Of a stretch of DNA of 64,000 nucleotides, positions 61,662-64,000 are shown in pieces. Source of the stretch: Petrosia ficiformis (lineage: Eukaryota > Porifera > Demospongiae > Haplosclerida > Petrosiidae). The translations under genes were made by a program, and so were the position numbers. The notes under the pieces are model-generated. The model worked only from the letters and a program-made list of their open reading frames with translations. It had not been told where the DNA came from and ran no database searches. The DNA lies in NCBI GenBank assembly GCA_947044365.1, contig OX345642.1, positions 1 to 64,000 of the forward strand, written 5' to 3'. Every line of letters starts with the position of its first letter. The stretch's first letter is position 1.

Positions 61662-62825
61662 TTATTTTGACTCATGATGAAATTTCAAATTGTAAATTTG
61701 ATTTTCTAGTTTTTGAAGATCTAAAGTCATATTATATAGTTTCGCTCTGTTATTAAACAGATTAAGAGCGTATTGATATAACTGCATATCCAACTTATTG
61801 TTAGAAACTATTGTGTTAAAAAGTGTGGTATTTGTCCAAATCTCATATAACAGAGAAGATGAATGAAGATGTTGTAGCTGTTTTTGTTTAATTGGTTCAC
61901 CTAGTTTAACATTAAATCTGTGCTCAAACAACATCCCACTCTCTACCATATACTCAGACACTGCAAAAAATGACAGACGTTTAAGGCTTTCTTTTGCAGT
62001 CTCTAATAATATTCTTTCTCTTTCTTCAACTATCATTGCTGTTGAGTTTAAACAATATACTTTATCTAAATCTGCTAACATAAATGTTTGACGATTATTT
62101 GCCCAGTTACTAGAACATGATAAAAATTCTTTGAACGATACATTTTTCCAAACCACTCCATTGTAATATCCATTATAACATGGAGGTATGTAATTATCCA
62201 TACTACGTCCATTACAGTAATGTTTACTTGCCCATGTTGCTCCTCTCTTAACATGAAGATACTCGCTAACATATCTCATGACAGGGTGACGTATAACTGT
62301 TAAATAATGGTATATACGAGACTTGTGTCCATACAACTTTGTAAGATAATTAGGCAAGCAGTTGTACATTTCTTGTAAAAAAGGATGCACACCACACACC
62401 CATCCATATGTCTTCTCTGATGCTAACCACATTTCAGGTAATGGTATCGACAACGAAGATGTTCTCACAAGTGGACATATCATGAAATCTCTTCTTTTTT
62501 TTAATGCTATTTTTATTTTTTCACTAGGAGCTTTACATAATTGACGACCTTCAAGACTTTTACTAGTAGTTATATGTGCAAGAAATTCAGATCCACCTGT
62601 TTTCTGTATGTGTATATAAACGATAATATGTTCACCTGATGTAAAATCAAACTCTAAAGGAGACCAAGAGTATTCTTCTTCAGCTATTGGATTGAAGTCA
62701 GCTTTGATATCTGTTACAATTGGTGACATTTCTAGTAGATTCTTATTCGAACTTAAAAATATCATTAATATAATAGTGATTAGACTCCCAATACACAACC
62801 AAGTGAAAAACACCATAACCTTCAT
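61662..62825 (-). CDS. HS6ST: Heparan-sulfate 6-O-sulfotransferase
   Basis: An intronless minus-strand frame of 387 residues. The family moves sulfate from PAPS to the 6-O position of glucosamine in heparan sulfate, in the Golgi lumen. Seen directly: a type II membrane topology (short Lys-containing cytoplasmic start, helix ~7-25); the 5'-phosphosulfate-binding loop HIQKTGGSEF (~72-81); CGVHPFL with a likely catalytic His147; the 3'-phosphate-binding segment IRHPVMRYVSEYLHVKRGATW (178-198, where vertebrates have RDPVSRY); PPCYNG; WANNRQTFMLADL (241-253); and a C-terminal LDMQLYQYALNLF helix. Several N-glycosylation sequons (NVS, NST, NTT, NMT) fit a Golgi protein. Intron loss is unusual beside its intron-rich neighbours and could reflect an old retrocopy. 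It lies 123 bp upstream of the visible CPSF1 3' end, same strand. Confidence 0.94.
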   Translation of the reverse strand: MKVMVFFTWLCIGSLITIILMIFLSSNKNLLEMSPIVTDIKADFNPIAEEEYSWSPLEFDFTSGEHIIVYIHIQKTGGSEFLAHITTSKSLEGRQLCKAPSEKIKIALKKRRDFMICPLVRTSSLSIPLPEMWLASEKTYGWVCGVHPFLQEMYNCLPNYLTKLYGHKSRIYHYLTVIRHPVMRYVSEYLHVKRGATWASKHYCNGRSMDNYIPPCYNGYYNGVVWKNVSFKEFLSCSSNWANNRQTFMLADLDKVYCLNSTAMIVEERERILLETAKESLKRLSFFAVSEYMVESGMLFEHRFNVKLGEPIKQKQLQHLHSSSLLYEIWTNTTLFNTIVSNNKLDMQLYQYALNLFNNRAKLYNMTLDLQKLENQIYNLKFHHESK

Positions 62826-62948
62826 TTCTTACACTATTAAATAACATTTTCTGTACATGTAGCATACAGAACAATTCCTAAATGTACAATTTGACACTCC
62901 TATAACTTCAGTAAATTAATTAAGTATGAATACAATTATAAACATGTT

Positions 62949-64000
62949 TCAAAAGTGACTGGTAACTTTCTCTATTTCTTTGAGATCTTCCAGAATCTGC
63001 AATATCACATAATAATAATTATATATTATTATTATACAATATTCACTTGTGCTGGAAAAGTGCCAATTTGTTTTGCAAAATCATTCTTTTCTTTTAAACT
63101 GAGATTCAAATATTGCCAAATTAGTTCTCCATCCAACATGTTTCTCTGAATACCATATAACATGTGATGTCTGGAACTATATGTCCTGTAATTATTAATG
63201 ATTATTATTATTATGTAAATATATGATACTACATTACCTAAATGCCTTGGGATTCAGACCGGCAATGTGACGTATTCCTTGTGTTAATTTAATTTGTAAC
63301 ATACTCAATCGACGATACACTTTTTCAGGAACAGGTAATATGTATCCAAGACCGCCATCAAGTGTCCCTGTAATTATTATATAGATTAGTTAATTAGTTA
63401 AATCCAGTATCGTTAACACACCAAAGAATGTGCATTGTCGTTTATCAGCTAAAGCAATCTTAATTTCATGTGATGCTCCTAAACTAGCTGATGTTTTACA
63501 CCGAATACGAAGAAACACATTAATATTTGTACCAGCATTAAAATCAGCTTGTCTTGTGAGAAAAGCACCTCCATTACTATCTGGATCTAATAACAGCAAC
63601 TTACTAAACATTCATTAGGTACAATAATTATTATGAGGACTCACTCTCAGGCTGGTACTGGAACAGAACCACATTTTGGTCTGAGTCTGATACTAAAGTT
63701 AATTTATAATATAATACAACATAGCTGATATAATATTTATTAGATACCAATGAATCCAATATGAGATCCATCAATGAGAAAATCACTACCATATACTTCC
63801 ATTGATGACATGTCTTCACTAATTAATGACAAGCTTCTTCTCTTCTCCTTTCAAGAGACATACTAATGTGTCACAAGTGCCACATGTCACACAATATATT
63901 ACCTGATATTGAAGTAGTTGTACACTACGAGATATATCGGATATTAAAATTAGACCACGAATTGATCTTGCAGAGTGTATGTATGTTTCAGCATCAATAA
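62949..64000 (-). CDS. CPSF1: CPSF1 (CPSF160), C-terminal part; 5' end beyond window
   Basis: Minus-strand exons: from 64000 down to 63903, 63847-63748, 63692-63645, about 63601-63422, 63367-63238, 63185-63047 and 62996-62949 (stop). CPSF1 is the scaffold of the cleavage and polyadenylation specificity factor and helps recognise the AAUAAA signal in nuclear pre-mRNA. The translated exons follow the conserved C-terminal beta-propeller and [105 protein letters not shown], and the final IEKVTSHF. One junction (63645 to ~63601) does not join in phase with a canonical AG acceptor; either the splice site is unusual or there is a base error. Confidence 0.93.

Overview
The window looks like animal nuclear DNA, most probably from a demosponge. 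It is AT-rich, its introns are very short (often 40-70 bp) and its genes are tightly packed. It carries a metazoan set of housekeeping genes (FHIT, ATP9-type flippase, NDUFS6, heparan sulfate 6-O-sulfotransferase, CPSF1) next to an unusual receptor-type tyrosine kinase. The organism call is an inference from gene content and gene structure; no rRNA or mitochondrial marker is present.

Layout. (1) 1-6373: two minus-strand genes, a large SET-domain protein that runs off the left edge and a four-exon tyrosine recombinase (YR). (2) 6595-23033: two copies of an 8,218-bp element in direct tandem, with no difference seen wherever I compared them. Each copy encodes a predicted nine-exon, 799-residue protein joining a SET domain, a C2H2 zinc finger and a tyrosine recombinase. 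The element ends are marked by many GGGACAT motifs, a ~500-bp internal tandem repeat and short inverted arms. The junction between the copies reads as an 8-bp arm, an 8-bp spacer and an 8-bp arm, the usual layout of a YR crossover site. The outer flanks join into an uninterrupted CCCTAAA-like repeat. (3) 23034-49620: about 26 kb of tandem repeats of four unrelated families (39-bp GC-rich minisatellite; ~63-bp satellite with higher-order structure; ~175-185-bp family; ~305-bp family). I see no convincing protein gene there, although the 305-bp units carry splice-donor-like motifs on the minus strand. (4) 50301-64000: a dense gene block with FHIT (-), ATP9 (+), a small unknown gene (-), NDUFS6 (+), a receptor-type kinase (+), HS6ST (-) and CPSF1 (-, partial). 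Neighbours are divergent with 48-65 bp between start codons, or convergent with 7-17 bp between stop codons.

The most notable content is the repeated pairing of a histone-methyltransferase-type SET domain with a tyrosine recombinase: fused in the 8.2-kb element, and as two adjacent genes at the left edge. A working model is a Crypton-like circular DNA element that acquired a SET domain and inserts through a CTA core. Exon boundaries were read by eye from GT/AG signals and reading-frame continuity and need transcript support.
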